A stretch of DNA of 64,000 bases. It comes from Prevotella sp. Lineage in GTDB: Bacteria; Bacteroidota; Bacteroidia; Bacteroidales; Bacteroidaceae. Within the stretch, counting starts at the first letter, position 1, and each line of letters opens with the position of its first letter. Shown one piece after another: positions 45,672 to 55,169 of this stretch. The notes under the pieces were generated by a model that was not told the DNA's origin, did not search any database, and was given only the letters and a program-made list of their open reading frames with translations. The stretch covers positions 1 through 64,000 of the forward strand of contig JAILFH010000114.1 in assembly GCA_024697645.1 (NCBI GenBank). The letters are read 5' to 3'. The translations under genes were made by a program, and so were the position numbers.

Positions 45672-47864
45672 TTACTTCACGAGTACCTTTCGACCATTGA
45701 CCACATAGACGCCGCGCTGGAGGCCTTCGGTGGCGGTGACAGCAGGAACATTCGTACGCAACTGCTGACCCGTGAGGCTATAGACGCTGACACGATCGGT
45801 CTGACTAGCGGCTGACGAATGTTGCTCGATACCCAGCGTGCTGGGATCAGTATAGTCAATGCTCTTCAGCACTGCGCTTGCGCCTGTAGTGGAGTCAATG
45901 GTGACGTTGAAGATGAAGCGGGCTGTAGCCTTCTCCGAACCGCTCTTACGATAGTGCAGAGCCTGGCGGATAGTGTACTTCGAACCTTCTGCCAGTCGGC
46001 CAGGATACTGACCAAGACTGAAGACCAACTGACTGGGTGCAAACTCTGAATAGAGATAGCCGTTGGCATAGGGCGACACAGTGCCCGTGCTGTCGAACCA
46101 GTGGCCGTAGCCGTTGGCGGTAGAACCACTTGAGGCGAGCGAACCATCGGGATTGACAGCGTAGAACATGATGCGGCGATTGGCAGGACCCGAGGCGCTC
46201 CACGACTGCAGACGACCAGCAATGTCGCTGGGCTGCATCTGGAAGGCTGTGCCGAGCGTTGCGGCAGCCTGACCGCTCACGGTGACGGTGGTGCCCGAAT
46301 AGGCGCTTGCATCACGTGGGAACGTCACATCGTAGGTGAACGTAGCATCGGCAATGTCGCGGTCGTCGATAGTCGCTGCGGCATAGACCATTGCACGCGA
46401 ACCAATATCGGTGCCTTCGAGTTTGAAACTATAGGGCCACATATCGTCGTCAGAGATCTGCTCGTTCCACTTATGCTGCACGTACTCGCGCAAGGCAGGC
46501 GAGACGACGAGCCAGAGTTGGCTGACACCCTCGGGCAGGGTCATCGTATAGTCGGCAGTCATCGGCGTATTGCCATTGCCCTGACAATAGATGCTGTCGG
46601 CAGAGAAATACTGGCGCGAACCGTCCTTCATCAGTGCGACATAGCCCATGCGGAAACCGCGATAGTTGCGGGCTGCACCAAGCACGTAACGGCGATTGTC
46701 TGTCTTCACGAATTGCGTGTTGCCGTCGAGATACTCACCTGGGTCAAGGTCGAGCAGCGCCGCTCCTGGGCGCAGTCCCGTGAGATGAGTAGTAATCTCG
46801 GTTCCTGCCTCAGGCACCTGAAGGGGAATCACATTGAAGCCAGTGCCCTGCGGACAGGAGGAGTAGGCAACCTGATAACTGCCGTCGTCGGTCAGGACGC
46901 AGCGATAGTTGAAGTCGCCGATGTAACTCTTGCGATAAGGCGCACAGGCGTCGAAATCCCACGTAGCACAACGGCAGGCGTAGTCGAAATAGAGACGATA
47001 GAGTTCGTCGACGGAGAGTCCCTTCAGCGCCATGAGCGACTGATTGAAGTCAACGGCACCCGTCATCGGCTGATTCCAGACGTTGGCAACGGTCTTGATG
47101 TCACCATAGTGCTGGCAGAGATAGTAGAAAAACCAGTAGGACTGATAGCGGTGCCACTCATGGCTGTAGGCGTAGTTGTGGCTGTTGCGGAACACATTGA
47201 TGCTCTGGTCGTACATCAGTTCGGGATAGGACTGATTGGCTTGCCACTGGGCAGTCTGCTCCCAGACGGCCTGACCATTGCCGACGGCCAGATGGAAACC
47301 TGTGCCGATGGTGGACGACGACCAGTGACTGTGGTTGCTCGCCTCAGCGTAGCACATGTAATGGAAAGAGTGTCCCACCTCGTGAGCAACACTATGGCCA
47401 ACGGGCTTACAAGTAGCGGGATTAAGCCACAGCGCCGAAACTTCGAAGTCGTAGCCACCACCGTAGCAGGTCCACGTGTTGGTGTGGTTCATGAGTACCA
47501 TCACCTTGTATTTTGCGAGGTTGGAATTGACGGGGTCAACGAATCCCAACTGGTTAATCTCGAGGTCGAAAAAATCTTCACACTTCTGCAGCAGGTCGTT
47601 AATGTCGACATAGTAGAAGTTGGAAGTAGGCAGTTCGTTGGGCTTCTTCGTGCCGTAGTACTTGTCCCAGAAAATGATGACGTTGTCTGACTCGATGCTG
47701 CGCGACTTCGACCAAGTGTATTGGTTATCGGGGTCAGACTCAGCATAGAGCAGCGTGTCGGAACGCTGCTGACGCCATTCGTCGGGGATGTAAACTGTCT
47801 TTTGCGCCCAGGTGCTGGTACTTGCCAGCACGAGCAGATTCAGCATGAATAGTATTCGTTTCAT
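45672..47864 (-). CDS. Secreted HExxH metalloprotease-like protein with DUF4859-like module and sorting tail
   Basis: The 730-residue protein has a signal peptide (1-20, STWAQ), then KTVYIPDEW and KSRSIESDNVIIFWDKYYG, the opening block shared with the 21126 and 55641 proteins. The zinc motif is AHEVGHSFH (His161, Glu162, His165), followed by QAVWEQTAQWQANQ, where the Glu may be the third ligand. The family resembles DUF6055. Residues about 510-665 form a DUF4859-like module (FSLGQYPGRLAEGSKY). The tail is RGVYVVNGRKVLVK. It lies 294 bases downstream of the CotH-like gene on the same strand. Cleavage of a surface or dietary protein is inferred. Confidence 0.78.
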   Translation of the reverse strand: MKRILFMLNLLVLASTSTWAQKTVYIPDEWRQQRSDTLLYAESDPDNQYTWSKSRSIESDNVIIFWDKYYGTKKPNELPTSNFYYVDINDLLQKCEDFFDLEINQLGFVDPVNSNLAKYKVMVLMNHTNTWTCYGGGYDFEVSALWLNPATCKPVGHSVAHEVGHSFHYMCYAEASNHSHWSSSTIGTGFHLAVGNGQAVWEQTAQWQANQSYPELMYDQSINVFRNSHNYAYSHEWHRYQSYWFFYYLCQHYGDIKTVANVWNQPMTGAVDFNQSLMALKGLSVDELYRLYFDYACRCATWDFDACAPYRKSYIGDFNYRCVLTDDGSYQVAYSSCPQGTGFNVIPLQVPEAGTEITTHLTGLRPGAALLDLDPGEYLDGNTQFVKTDNRRYVLGAARNYRGFRMGYVALMKDGSRQYFSADSIYCQGNGNTPMTADYTMTLPEGVSQLWLVVSPALREYVQHKWNEQISDDDMWPYSFKLEGTDIGSRAMVYAAATIDDRDIADATFTYDVTFPRDASAYSGTTVTVSGQAAATLGTAFQMQPSDIAGRLQSWSASGPANRRIMFYAVNPDGSLASSGSTANGYGHWFDSTGTVSPYANGYLYSEFAPSQLVFSLGQYPGRLAEGSKYTIRQALHYRKSGSEKATARFIFNVTIDSTTGASAVLKSIDYTDPSTLGIEQHSSAASQTDRVSVYSLTGQQLRTNVPAVTATEGLQRGVYVVNGRKVLVK

Positions 47865-48158
47865 ATTGGAAGTTTTATAGGGGCAAGGGGCAAAGGGGCA
47901 AGAGATTTGCTCTTCTGGCGCACTTAGCCGCCGAGTTTCAAGTTCCCTGTTTATATTTTTATCAAGAATTTAAGAATTAGAGATTTTTCTTCACTTTGAA
48001 TTAATAAGAATTTGAGTATTTTCTTCACTTTGAATGAATGAGAATTTGAGAAATAGTTGCCCAGAGTCGTACTTTTCACGCAGTTGCTCGTGACTTCCAC
48101 AAATTACTCATTACTCATTTCTCATTACTCATTATTCATTTCTCATTACTCATTATTC
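47865..48158. repeat. Intergenic with several short repeat types
   Basis: It holds GGGGCAA heptamers (47880-47905), two GAATTTGAG...TTCTTCACTTTGAAT units (about 47975-48050), and a tandem array of ATTACTCATT/TCTC units (about 48103-48157) just after the CotH-like stop. No gene or clear promoter is seen. Confidence 0.6.
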
Positions 48159-50057
48159 TTACCACCACCAGCCGCCGCCGTTCCACTCAATGGTGAAGTG
48201 GACATCGACATTGACTTTTTTCAGGACACCGTCGTAGGGATACTGATATTGCATCGTGACAGTGTGCTCCTCGTCGTAGCAGTTGTTCTGATAGAGGCCG
48301 CAGTCCCAGTTCCACAGGTCGTTGAACACCTCGATATAAACGTGACCCTGAGCATAGGCACCAGGTTCGCCGTTCTCGTCGAACCATCCACCAAATACTC
48401 CATTGGTACCGTTCGAACCCTCGCTGCCGTCATTCATCAGCGGCACAATCGTCACGTTGCCCTCATTGAATTCCGACTCACTGACGCCCATGAGTTCCAG
48501 CACGTCAGACTTGCTGACCCTCACCTTATTGCTCTGCTGATAGCCATCGTACCAGTTCATCGTCACATCGGTGGTGATTGTACCACAGACCTGTTCGTCA
48601 TGAATGGGCGTATCATCAGGCATCGGGATGTTCTCGATAAGATTCGTCAGAAATGCGCAGCGGTTCTCGAGCCACTCGTGCATCTTCTCCACCTCCGTAT
48701 TAAAGGTCTTGCCGCTAATCGGCCAGCGGTTGGATTCGCGCGGCATACAAGCACGACGCAGATTGACGATATAGTTCTCCATCTCCTTCCAGTTGCGCTC
48801 GACGATGGAATCCTTCACGGCAGCCCATTGGTCCTTATAGGCCTGGACGAACTCGCTGCAGCCAAACAGATCAGTGAAGAACTGAGGCACGTAGTTATAG
48901 TTGCCGTTGCGCTTATAAGGATTCGAGCCCATCACGGTCTCCTTATAGTTGCTGAAGAACGTATGCCCCGTCATCATGTTCGACCACTCGAAATCGTAGC
49001 CCGCATCAAAGTCCCAGAGGGGTCCCATGAACCACTTGCCGTCGCCGTCCTTATGGAGATAGATGCTGCGCGGGGCAGAGAGTTCGACGTTGTAGATGAA
49101 CTCCTGAATCTGCAGATACTTGATGAACGAAGGGATGTCGAGCAGCGTCTTTACTCTCTCATAATCCTTATCCTTGATGGCCTGCTCAAGAATTGCGAAC
49201 TCAGCCTTCACGGAGTCGACAGTGTTGTCAGTGAAATATTCATCATCAGGGTATTTCACAGCAGCAGGCATGCGATAGACCTGCGAGTAGAAATTGTCTT
49301 CGGCATAGGGATCCTCGCCTGGACCATCGTCAACGTCGAGTGAAAGCAAAATTCCACCGTCGTCACTGATATTCACGCGGTTGGAGCCTTGCTGAACTTG
49401 TTCCGTGAGTTGATAGATGCCCTTGTAGTCGCCATTGAGGAAAAGTTCGACATAGCGAGTATGATTGGTGAAAGGAAGTCCCATCCACTCGCCCATCTGG
49501 AACACAAATGTGTTCATTAGGTCGGTCACGTCGCGATAGTTGGCGAGCAGCACCCAACTCTTAGCCTTAGCAAGTCCAAGCAACTTGTGTTTTTGGTCGA
49601 GTTTAATGCGATAGGGCTTCTTGTCGTACCACAGCCACGAACTGTTGCCGCGACCGCGAATGCCCGCTGATGCCGAGTAGTTGCTGAACGAGCCGCGGGC
49701 GTTGAGCATAATCTGACAAGGCTTGTACTCCTCCTTTGAGGTGACGCTGCGCCCGTCGTTAGTGGTGATATAGAGTTGGAACACCTTATACTTATCCTTC
49801 GTCTCAACAAATGACTCATCACTGACTACAAGGCTGTCGACCACCGAGAGGTCGAACGGAACCACTGCATCGCCCTTCACATGCAGGCGCAAGTCGTCCT
49901 GATCGTCACTGACGTCGGCATAGGCCAGACTATCGGCAAAGAGCGGGAAATCCCAGTGAGCATTGAGGTTGTGAGTATGCACATGCAGCATTTCCTGAGC
50001 CAGAACAGAGCCTAACCCAAAAACTGCAAGCGCGAGGAGAAGTAAACTTCGTTTCAT
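48159..50057 (-). CDS. CotH kinase-like secreted protein with DUF4859-like end
   Basis: Read from MKRSLLLLALAVFG, the protein is 632 residues. The frame is open 20 codons further, but that part runs into the promoter region. The signal peptide ends GSVLAQ. The CotH-type region (about 110-470) shows the hallmark strings GIRGRGNSSW, KKPYRIKLDQ, ELFLNGDYKGIYQLTEQV and the D-x-D-x-GYDFEW-like MGPLWDFDAGYDFEW. Some CotH proteins phosphorylate other proteins, but the role of bacterial secreted ones is poorly known. The C-terminal 110 residues resemble a DUF4859 module, here without a clear GQYPG. The chain ends GGGWWW. It is divergent from the GH97 gene. Confidence 0.82.
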   Translation of the reverse strand: MKRSLLLLALAVFGLGSVLAQEMLHVHTHNLNAHWDFPLFADSLAYADVSDDQDDLRLHVKGDAVVPFDLSVVDSLVVSDESFVETKDKYKVFQLYITTNDGRSVTSKEEYKPCQIMLNARGSFSNYSASAGIRGRGNSSWLWYDKKPYRIKLDQKHKLLGLAKAKSWVLLANYRDVTDLMNTFVFQMGEWMGLPFTNHTRYVELFLNGDYKGIYQLTEQVQQGSNRVNISDDGGILLSLDVDDGPGEDPYAEDNFYSQVYRMPAAVKYPDDEYFTDNTVDSVKAEFAILEQAIKDKDYERVKTLLDIPSFIKYLQIQEFIYNVELSAPRSIYLHKDGDGKWFMGPLWDFDAGYDFEWSNMMTGHTFFSNYKETVMGSNPYKRNGNYNYVPQFFTDLFGCSEFVQAYKDQWAAVKDSIVERNWKEMENYIVNLRRACMPRESNRWPISGKTFNTEVEKMHEWLENRCAFLTNLIENIPMPDDTPIHDEQVCGTITTDVTMNWYDGYQQSNKVRVSKSDVLELMGVSESEFNEGNVTIVPLMNDGSEGSNGTNGVFGGWFDENGEPGAYAQGHVYIEVFNDLWNWDCGLYQNNCYDEEHTVTMQYQYPYDGVLKKVNVDVHFTIEWNGGGWWW

Positions 50058-50125
50058 TTCTATATTAATTATAAATGTAGTGCTATATGTAAAAGTCGTG
50101 TCGGTCGAAAAAATCAAATCTGCTG

Positions 50126-50133
50126 CAAAGTTA
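50126..50133 (-). promoter_or_regulatory. -7 box (TAACTTTG) of the CotH-like gene
   Basis: On the - strand TAACTTTG fits TAnnTTTG exactly. The expected -33 region is occupied by the TGGACGATTTTT motif (50157-50168). Confidence 0.65.
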
Positions 50134-50156
50134 GCAAAATTCCACTAAACACGATG

Positions 50157-50269
50157 AAAAAATCGTCCATTGGAATGACAAAAAAGTCTAAAATGCGGGC
50201 ATGAGGGTACTTTTTACACGAATTTACCAAAAATTTGGACGATTTTAGTAAACTCTTTGGACGATATTT
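50157..50269. promoter_or_regulatory. Three TTTGGACGAT-type motifs, candidate operator of divergent genes
   Basis: Copies lie at 50157-50168 (- strand orientation) and at 50234-50246 and 50256-50269 (+ strand), the last two spaced exactly 22 bases. Each outer copy points to its promoter and ends 23-24 bases before the -7 box. That is where an activator touching RNA polymerase would bind. The HTCS at 17115-21029 is the obvious candidate regulator, by inference. Confidence 0.5.
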
Positions 50270-50301
50270 GTTGGCTATCTGCAAAGTTTTTTGTAATTTT
50301 G
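50267..50301 (+). promoter_or_regulatory. Promoter of the GH97 gene
   Basis: TTTG (50267-50270) and TAATTTTG (50294-50301) are 23 bases apart. The start codon follows after 22 bases, giving a short leader. Confidence 0.75.
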
Positions 50302-50323
50302 CAACAAACTATTAATTTGCCTT

Positions 50324-52333
50324 ATGAAAAAGTGCGTTTTCCTTCTCTTTGCCCTGCTGTCGGTGCTGAACTTAGCAGCCCGCGAACAGCGTTTCACATC
50401 GCCTAACGGCCGCCTGTGCGTCGTTGTCGACGACAACTCAGACATGGGACTTCTGTTGTCGGTGAGACTCGACGGCGTTGCTCTCATTGCCCCCTCCCCC
50501 ATCGGACTGACACTTGCCGACGGGACAATCGTAGGACAGAAGGGCTCTGCAAGCAAGGGACGCACGAAGGTGGTCATCGACGATAGCGACGCTCCATTCT
50601 ATCGGCAGCGCCACATCAGAACTGAGGCCAACCAACTGGACATCAGACTGAAGGGTGGCTTCGGGCTGCAGGTAAGAGCCTACAACGAGGGTGTTGCCTA
50701 CCGATTCTATACGACGCGCAAAGGCGAGACCATCATCAAGAGTGAGAAGGCCGAGTACGACTTCAACGGCGACCCGAAAGCGTGGCTCGCCTATACGACC
50801 AACAAGGAAAAGCCTTTCGCAATGGCGTTTCAGAACACTTACGACGAGACTCTGCTCTCTGAGGCTCGAGACCTAATAGCATTTCTGCCTGTTACGGTGG
50901 CGTGCGACGGATGTGGTTTTGGTCCTCAGACAAAGGTGACAATTCTCGAGAGCGATTTGCGGAGTTATCCGGGAATGTTCCTGAAAGCACAGACGCAGAA
51001 GAACGCAAGCGGCAGTTTTTCCTCGCTGAAGGCAACATTTGCCCCTTATCCGAAGAAGATGGACTACTATCGCTGGCGCGGGATGTCGTACGTGAGCGAG
51101 GCGGAGGACTTCATTGCTAAGTCGAGTGGCTCAAGGACCTATCCCTGGCGCGTGTTTGCCGTAACGGAGCAAGATACGGAGATGCCCGTAAACAATCTGG
51201 TCTATACACTTGCAACACCGAACGAGATCGGGAAGACAGACTGGATCAAGCCCGGCAAGGTGGCATGGGACTGGTGGAACGACTGGAACCTGCGAGGTGT
51301 TGACTTCGAGGCGGGCATTAATACGCAGACATATAAATACTATATCGACTTCGCTGCGAAGTTCGGCTTGCAATACGTGGTGCTCGACGAGGGTTGGTAC
51401 GACTCCTCGAAGGGCGACATTATGAACCCCATCGACAACATCGACCTCGCTGAACTTATCGCCTACGGACGCGAGAAAGGCATTGATATTGTACTGTGGA
51501 CGGTGTTCAACGTACTCGACGAGCATCTTGACGAAGCCTGCAAGAAATATGCGGCAATGGGTGTGAAGGGTTTCAAGGTGGACTTCCTCGACCGCAACGA
51601 CCAGACGGCTGTGGAAATGGCTGAGCGAATCGCGAAGCATTGTGCAGGCTATAAACTCTTCCTCGACTATCACGGTTTCTATTCGCCTACTGGACTGAGC
51701 AGGACTTATCCAAACGTGATGAACTACGAGGGAGTGTTCGGAATGGAGGAATGCCGATGGGCGAAAAAGACCACAGATATGCCCTTGTACGACGTGACGT
51801 TCCCTTTCATGCGACAGATGGCGGGGCAGACCGACTTCACACCTGGAGCAATGCGCAACGGAACGCGCTACAACTGGGTGGAATGCTACCAGAACCCCGT
51901 CTCGATGGGTACTCGCTGTCATCAGGCGGCTTGCTACGTGCTGCACGACTCACCGTTCACGATGCTCTGTGATGCTCCGACAAACTATGAACCTGAACCC
52001 GACTACACGAAGTTCATCGCCTCCATTCCCGTGGTCTGGGACGAGACGCGCGTGCTGCAGGGTGAGATGGGTAAGTATGTTGTCATTGCCCGTCGACTGG
52101 GCGACGACTGGTACGTAGGCGGTCAGACCAACTGGGACGGACGGACCATCGAGTTGCCGCTTGAATTTCTTGGTAGTGGTGCATACAAGGCTACACTCCT
52201 CACCGATGGCATCAACGCCAATCATCACGCTGAGGACTATCGCTTTGTTGAAGAAACACATCAGTCGTCAGAGACGCTCTCGATCACAATGGCAAGTGGC
52301 GGCGGCTTCGTCGTGAAGTTTGCTAAGCAATGA
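50324..52333 (+). CDS. Glycoside hydrolase family 97, probably retaining alpha-galactosidase type
   Basis: The 669-residue protein has a signal peptide (1-19, LNLAA). The N-terminal beta-sandwich is followed by a (beta/alpha)8 barrel with WDWWNDWN, YVVLDEGWYD and GFKVDFLDRNDQ. Then come LDYHGFYSPTGLSRTYPNVMNYEGVFGMEE and a C-terminal all-beta domain. GH97 splits into inverting alpha-glucosidases and retaining enzymes with an Asp nucleophile. Here Asp420 (KVDF) and Glu475 (GMEE) are 55 residues apart, as I recall for the Bacteroides retaining alpha-galactosidase pair. This favours alpha-galactosidase but does not prove it. It starts a + strand run with GH127 and a metalloprotease. Confidence 0.88.
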   Translation: MKKCVFLLFALLSVLNLAAREQRFTSPNGRLCVVVDDNSDMGLLLSVRLDGVALIAPSPIGLTLADGTIVGQKGSASKGRTKVVIDDSDAPFYRQRHIRTEANQLDIRLKGGFGLQVRAYNEGVAYRFYTTRKGETIIKSEKAEYDFNGDPKAWLAYTTNKEKPFAMAFQNTYDETLLSEARDLIAFLPVTVACDGCGFGPQTKVTILESDLRSYPGMFLKAQTQKNASGSFSSLKATFAPYPKKMDYYRWRGMSYVSEAEDFIAKSSGSRTYPWRVFAVTEQDTEMPVNNLVYTLATPNEIGKTDWIKPGKVAWDWWNDWNLRGVDFEAGINTQTYKYYIDFAAKFGLQYVVLDEGWYDSSKGDIMNPIDNIDLAELIAYGREKGIDIVLWTVFNVLDEHLDEACKKYAAMGVKGFKVDFLDRNDQTAVEMAERIAKHCAGYKLFLDYHGFYSPTGLSRTYPNVMNYEGVFGMEECRWAKKTTDMPLYDVTFPFMRQMAGQTDFTPGAMRNGTRYNWVECYQNPVSMGTRCHQAACYVLHDSPFTMLCDAPTNYEPEPDYTKFIASIPVVWDETRVLQGEMGKYVVIARRLGDDWYVGGQTNWDGRTIELPLEFLGSGAYKATLLTDGINANHHAEDYRFVEETHQSSETLSITMASGGGFVVKFAKQ

Positions 52334-52564
52334 AAAAGAAGTCAACGAGTCAACGAGACTACAAAGTGACAAGTCCAACACGAACAACTGGACGAATGGA
52401 CGACCACGAGGCTATGAGGCCACAAGTTGTTTGAACAACGGCATTTATTCAATTTTGAGCAACAGAGACTATCATCTAAACAACAGAAATCGACTATTAT
52501 CTGGAATAACTAATTGAAACTAAGATCTGGACAACAGAACACTACAATATTAAAATAACACAAC
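52334..52564. other. Gap between GH97 and GH127 genes, repeat-rich
   Basis: It holds GTCAACGAGTCAACGAG (about 52342-52358), GGACGAATGGACGACC (52392-52407) and CAACAGA-type repeats. No terminator or exact promoter was found (TCAATTTTG at about 52449 is one base off the -7 box), so GH97 and GH127 may share a transcript. Confidence 0.45.
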
Positions 52565-55024
52565 ATGAAAAAACTAATCATCCTCTCGCTGGCGGTAGCA
52601 ATGACGCTCTCCGCTTCAGCCGCAAAGAAACAGCAGCCCAGTGCTGGCTATCCGATTTCGCCTGTGCCCTTCACGGCTGTGAAAGTAACCCCTGGTACGT
52701 TCTGGGGACAACGCCTTGAAGCCTCGCGTACAGTGACCATTCCTCTGGCTTTCTCGAAATGCGAAAGCGAGGGCCGCTACAAGAACTTTGAGAACGCAGC
52801 CGCTCACCTGAAGGATCCCTCGAAGGTGTTCAAGGTAAATGGCGTCGGCTATTCGTTCGACGATACTGACCCCTACAAGACCATTGAGGGCGCAAGTTAC
52901 ATTCTGCAGACTTATCCTGACAAGAAACTGAAGGCGTATGTGGACTCTGTGCTCGACATCATCGCTTCGGCTCAGGAGCCCGACGGCTATCTCTACACTG
53001 CCCGCACGCAGAACCCCGAGAATCCTCACCACTGGGCAGGTAAGACGCGCTGGTCGAAGGAGGAAGACCTCTCTCACGAACTCTACAATCTCGGCCACAT
53101 GGTCGAAGCAGCCGTAGCCCACTGGCAGGCAACAGGTTCGACAAAGTTCCTCGACATTGCAAAGCGCTACGCCGACTGCGTCTGCCGCGAGGTTGGACCG
53201 AATCCCGGTCAGGCTTGTGTGGTTCCCGGTCATCAGATAGCAGAGATGGCACTTGCCAAACTCTATCTGGCCACTGGCGAGAAGAAATATCTCGACGAGG
53301 CTAAGTTTCTGCTCGACTATCGAGGAAAAACCACTATCGTTCACGACTATTCGCAGGCTCACAAGCCCGTTATTGAACAGGACGAGGCCGTTGGTCACGC
53401 TGTTCGTGCTGCCTATATGTATGCAGGTATGGCCGACGTTGCCGCACTGACGGGCGACCAGGACTACATTCACGCCATTGATGCCATCTGGGACAACATC
53501 GTCACGAAGAAACTCTACATCACTGGTGGTATCGGCGCTACGTCAAGTGGTGAGGCCTTCGGACCGAACTACTATCTGCCCAATATGTCGGCTTATTGCG
53601 AGACTTGTGCCGCTATCGGCAATGTCTATGTGAACTATCGTCTGTTCCTGCTTCACGGCGATTCGAAATACTACGACGTGCTCGAGCGTACGCTCTACAA
53701 CGGCCTCATCTCGGGTGTATCACTCGATGGTGGCGGCTTCTTCTACCCCAACCCACTGGAGTCGATGGGTCAGCACCAGCGTCAGGCTTGGTTCGGATGC
53801 GCCTGCTGTCCGTCGAACATCTGTCGTTTCATTCCCTCACTGCCCGGATACGTCTATGCCGTGAAGGATCGCAACGTCTACGTGAACCTCTTCCTCGCCA
53901 ACAGCACAACGCTCGACTTGGCTGGTAAGAAGGTAGCACTCTCGCAGCAGACCGAATACCCGTGGGACGGTGACATCGCCATCAAGGTGGACAAGAACGC
54001 AGCAGGAAAGTTCGCGATGAAGATTCGTATTCCCGGATGGGCAAAGGGTCAGGTGGTGCCGAGCAATCTCTATAGTTATACCGACAACGAGCGCATTCAG
54101 GCTACTTGCAGCGTGAATGGAACGGAGGTAGAGGTGAAGACCACCGAGGACGGCTATCTGACCATCGACCGCAAGTGGAAGAAGGGTGATGTGGTTCGTC
54201 TGCACTTCGACATGAAGCCCCGTACGGTGAGAGCCCTTGAGCGCGTGGAAGCCGATCGCGGAATGGTCGCCATTGAGCGTGGTCCGCTGGTGTATTGCGC
54301 AGAGGCTGTTGACAACGACTTCGACATCATGGGCGTACTCATCAATCAGGAGCCGAAGTTCGACGTGAACGCCAATCAGGACTTCAGTTTCAAGGCTGAG
54401 AGCGGTGCTTACACCGTAAAACTGACAACGCTCGCTACCGACGCGCAGACGCTCTCCTTCGATAAGCAAGGTCGTCTGACGGCTGAGAACGTCCGTCTGA
54501 AACTCATCCCCTACTACGCTTGGTGTCATCGTGGTCGCAACAATATGAAGGTTTGGCTCGCTCAGGATCTGCGTGCTACACGCCCATCGGCTCCTCCCAC
54601 GCTCGCCTCGCTCAGTAAGATTGGCTCTTCGATGCGCATTCCATCGCTCAATAGTATCTGCGACCGACTGGTGCCGAAGGATGGCAGCGACCGCTCTATC
54701 CCCTATACTCACTGGTGGCCGAAGGAAGGTTCTACTGAGTGGATTTCTTACACATTCCCAGAGGCAACGACTGTTCAATCGTCAACGGTTTACTGGTACG
54801 ATGATCAGCCTTGGCAGGGATGCAAGGTTCCCGACAGTTGGAAACTCTACTATAAGGACCAGCAGGGCGAATGGCAGTCTGTGCAGAACCCCGATCAGTA
54901 TCCTGTGATGAAGGGCGCTCCCTGCACCGTGAACTTCGACCCTGTGAAGACCACTGCCGTGAAACTCGAAGTGACAATGGCTGAGAACAAGTCGGCTGGC
55001 GTCTTCGAGTGGAGTGTGAAGTAA
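52565..55024 (+). CDS. Glycoside hydrolase family 127, beta-L-arabinofuranosidase
   Basis: The 819-residue protein has a signal peptide (1-19). The catalytic domain matches GH127 (former DUF1680). Compared with the known Bifidobacterium enzyme, Glu330 in SGEAFG fits the acid/base, Glu346 and Cys348 in YCETC and Cys414/Cys415 in GCACCPSN fit the zinc site, and Cys414 is the likely nucleophile. The 16-residue spacing between Glu330 and Glu346 is conserved. Such enzymes release L-arabinose from beta-1,2-linked arabinofuranosyl chains, as on Hyp residues of plant extensin. A C-terminal extension (about 690-819, VYWYDDQPWQGCKVPDSWKLYY) resembles an F5/8-type binding domain. It lies between GH97 and a small tail-bearing protein. 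Confidence 0.9.
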   Translation: MKKLIILSLAVAMTLSASAAKKQQPSAGYPISPVPFTAVKVTPGTFWGQRLEASRTVTIPLAFSKCESEGRYKNFENAAAHLKDPSKVFKVNGVGYSFDDTDPYKTIEGASYILQTYPDKKLKAYVDSVLDIIASAQEPDGYLYTARTQNPENPHHWAGKTRWSKEEDLSHELYNLGHMVEAAVAHWQATGSTKFLDIAKRYADCVCREVGPNPGQACVVPGHQIAEMALAKLYLATGEKKYLDEAKFLLDYRGKTTIVHDYSQAHKPVIEQDEAVGHAVRAAYMYAGMADVAALTGDQDYIHAIDAIWDNIVTKKLYITGGIGATSSGEAFGPNYYLPNMSAYCETCAAIGNVYVNYRLFLLHGDSKYYDVLERTLYNGLISGVSLDGGGFFYPNPLESMGQHQRQAWFGCACCPSNICRFIPSLPGYVYAVKDRNVYVNLFLANSTTLDLAGKKVALSQQTEYPWDGDIAIKVDKNAAGKFAMKIRIPGWAKGQVVPSNLYSYTDNERIQATCSVNGTEVEVKTTEDGYLTIDRKWKKGDVVRLHFDMKPRTVRALERVEADRGMVAIERGPLVYCAEAVDNDFDIMGVLINQEPKFDVNANQDFSFKAESGAYTVKLTTLATDAQTLSFDKQGRLTAENVRLKLIPYYAWCHRGRNNMKVWLAQDLRATRPSAPPTLASLSKIGSSMRIPSLNSICDRLVPKDGSDRSIPYTHWWPKEGSTEWISYTFPEATTVQSSTVYWYDDQPWQGCKVPDSWKLYYKDQQGEWQSVQNPDQYPVMKGAPCTVNFDPVKTTAVKLEVTMAENKSAGVFEWSVK

Positions 55025-55169
55025 AAAAGCTGACTCTCCCCCCCTGCCCCTCTCTAGGAGCGAGGGGGGAATAGTTAGTCTTAAGAGGGTAAAACGTTTG
55101 AGTAGGCAAAGCATATCTCTTGCCCCTTGTCCCTTACCCCTTGCCCCTAAAACATTAAATCAAGCAATA
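55025..55169. repeat. GC-rich palindrome and CCCCTTG repeats
   Basis: A palindrome of C and G runs (CTCCCCCCC... to ...GAGGGGGG, about 55036-55070) may act as a terminator or is a dispersed element. From 55115 to 55148 TTGCCCC/TTGTCCC units repeat. They are the complement of the GGGGCAA units at 47880-47905. Confidence 0.6.

Noticed and set aside
46473-47690. 405-codon + strand frame opposite the 730-residue protein, with similar cases at 37899 and 48057
   Set aside because: Antisense shadows of secreted protein genes whose signal peptides, motifs and tails are clear.
55098-55169. N-terminal 24 codons of the longer frame for the 147-residue protein
   Set aside because: They run through the CCCCTTG repeat. 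The internal Met at 55170 starts a normal signal peptide.
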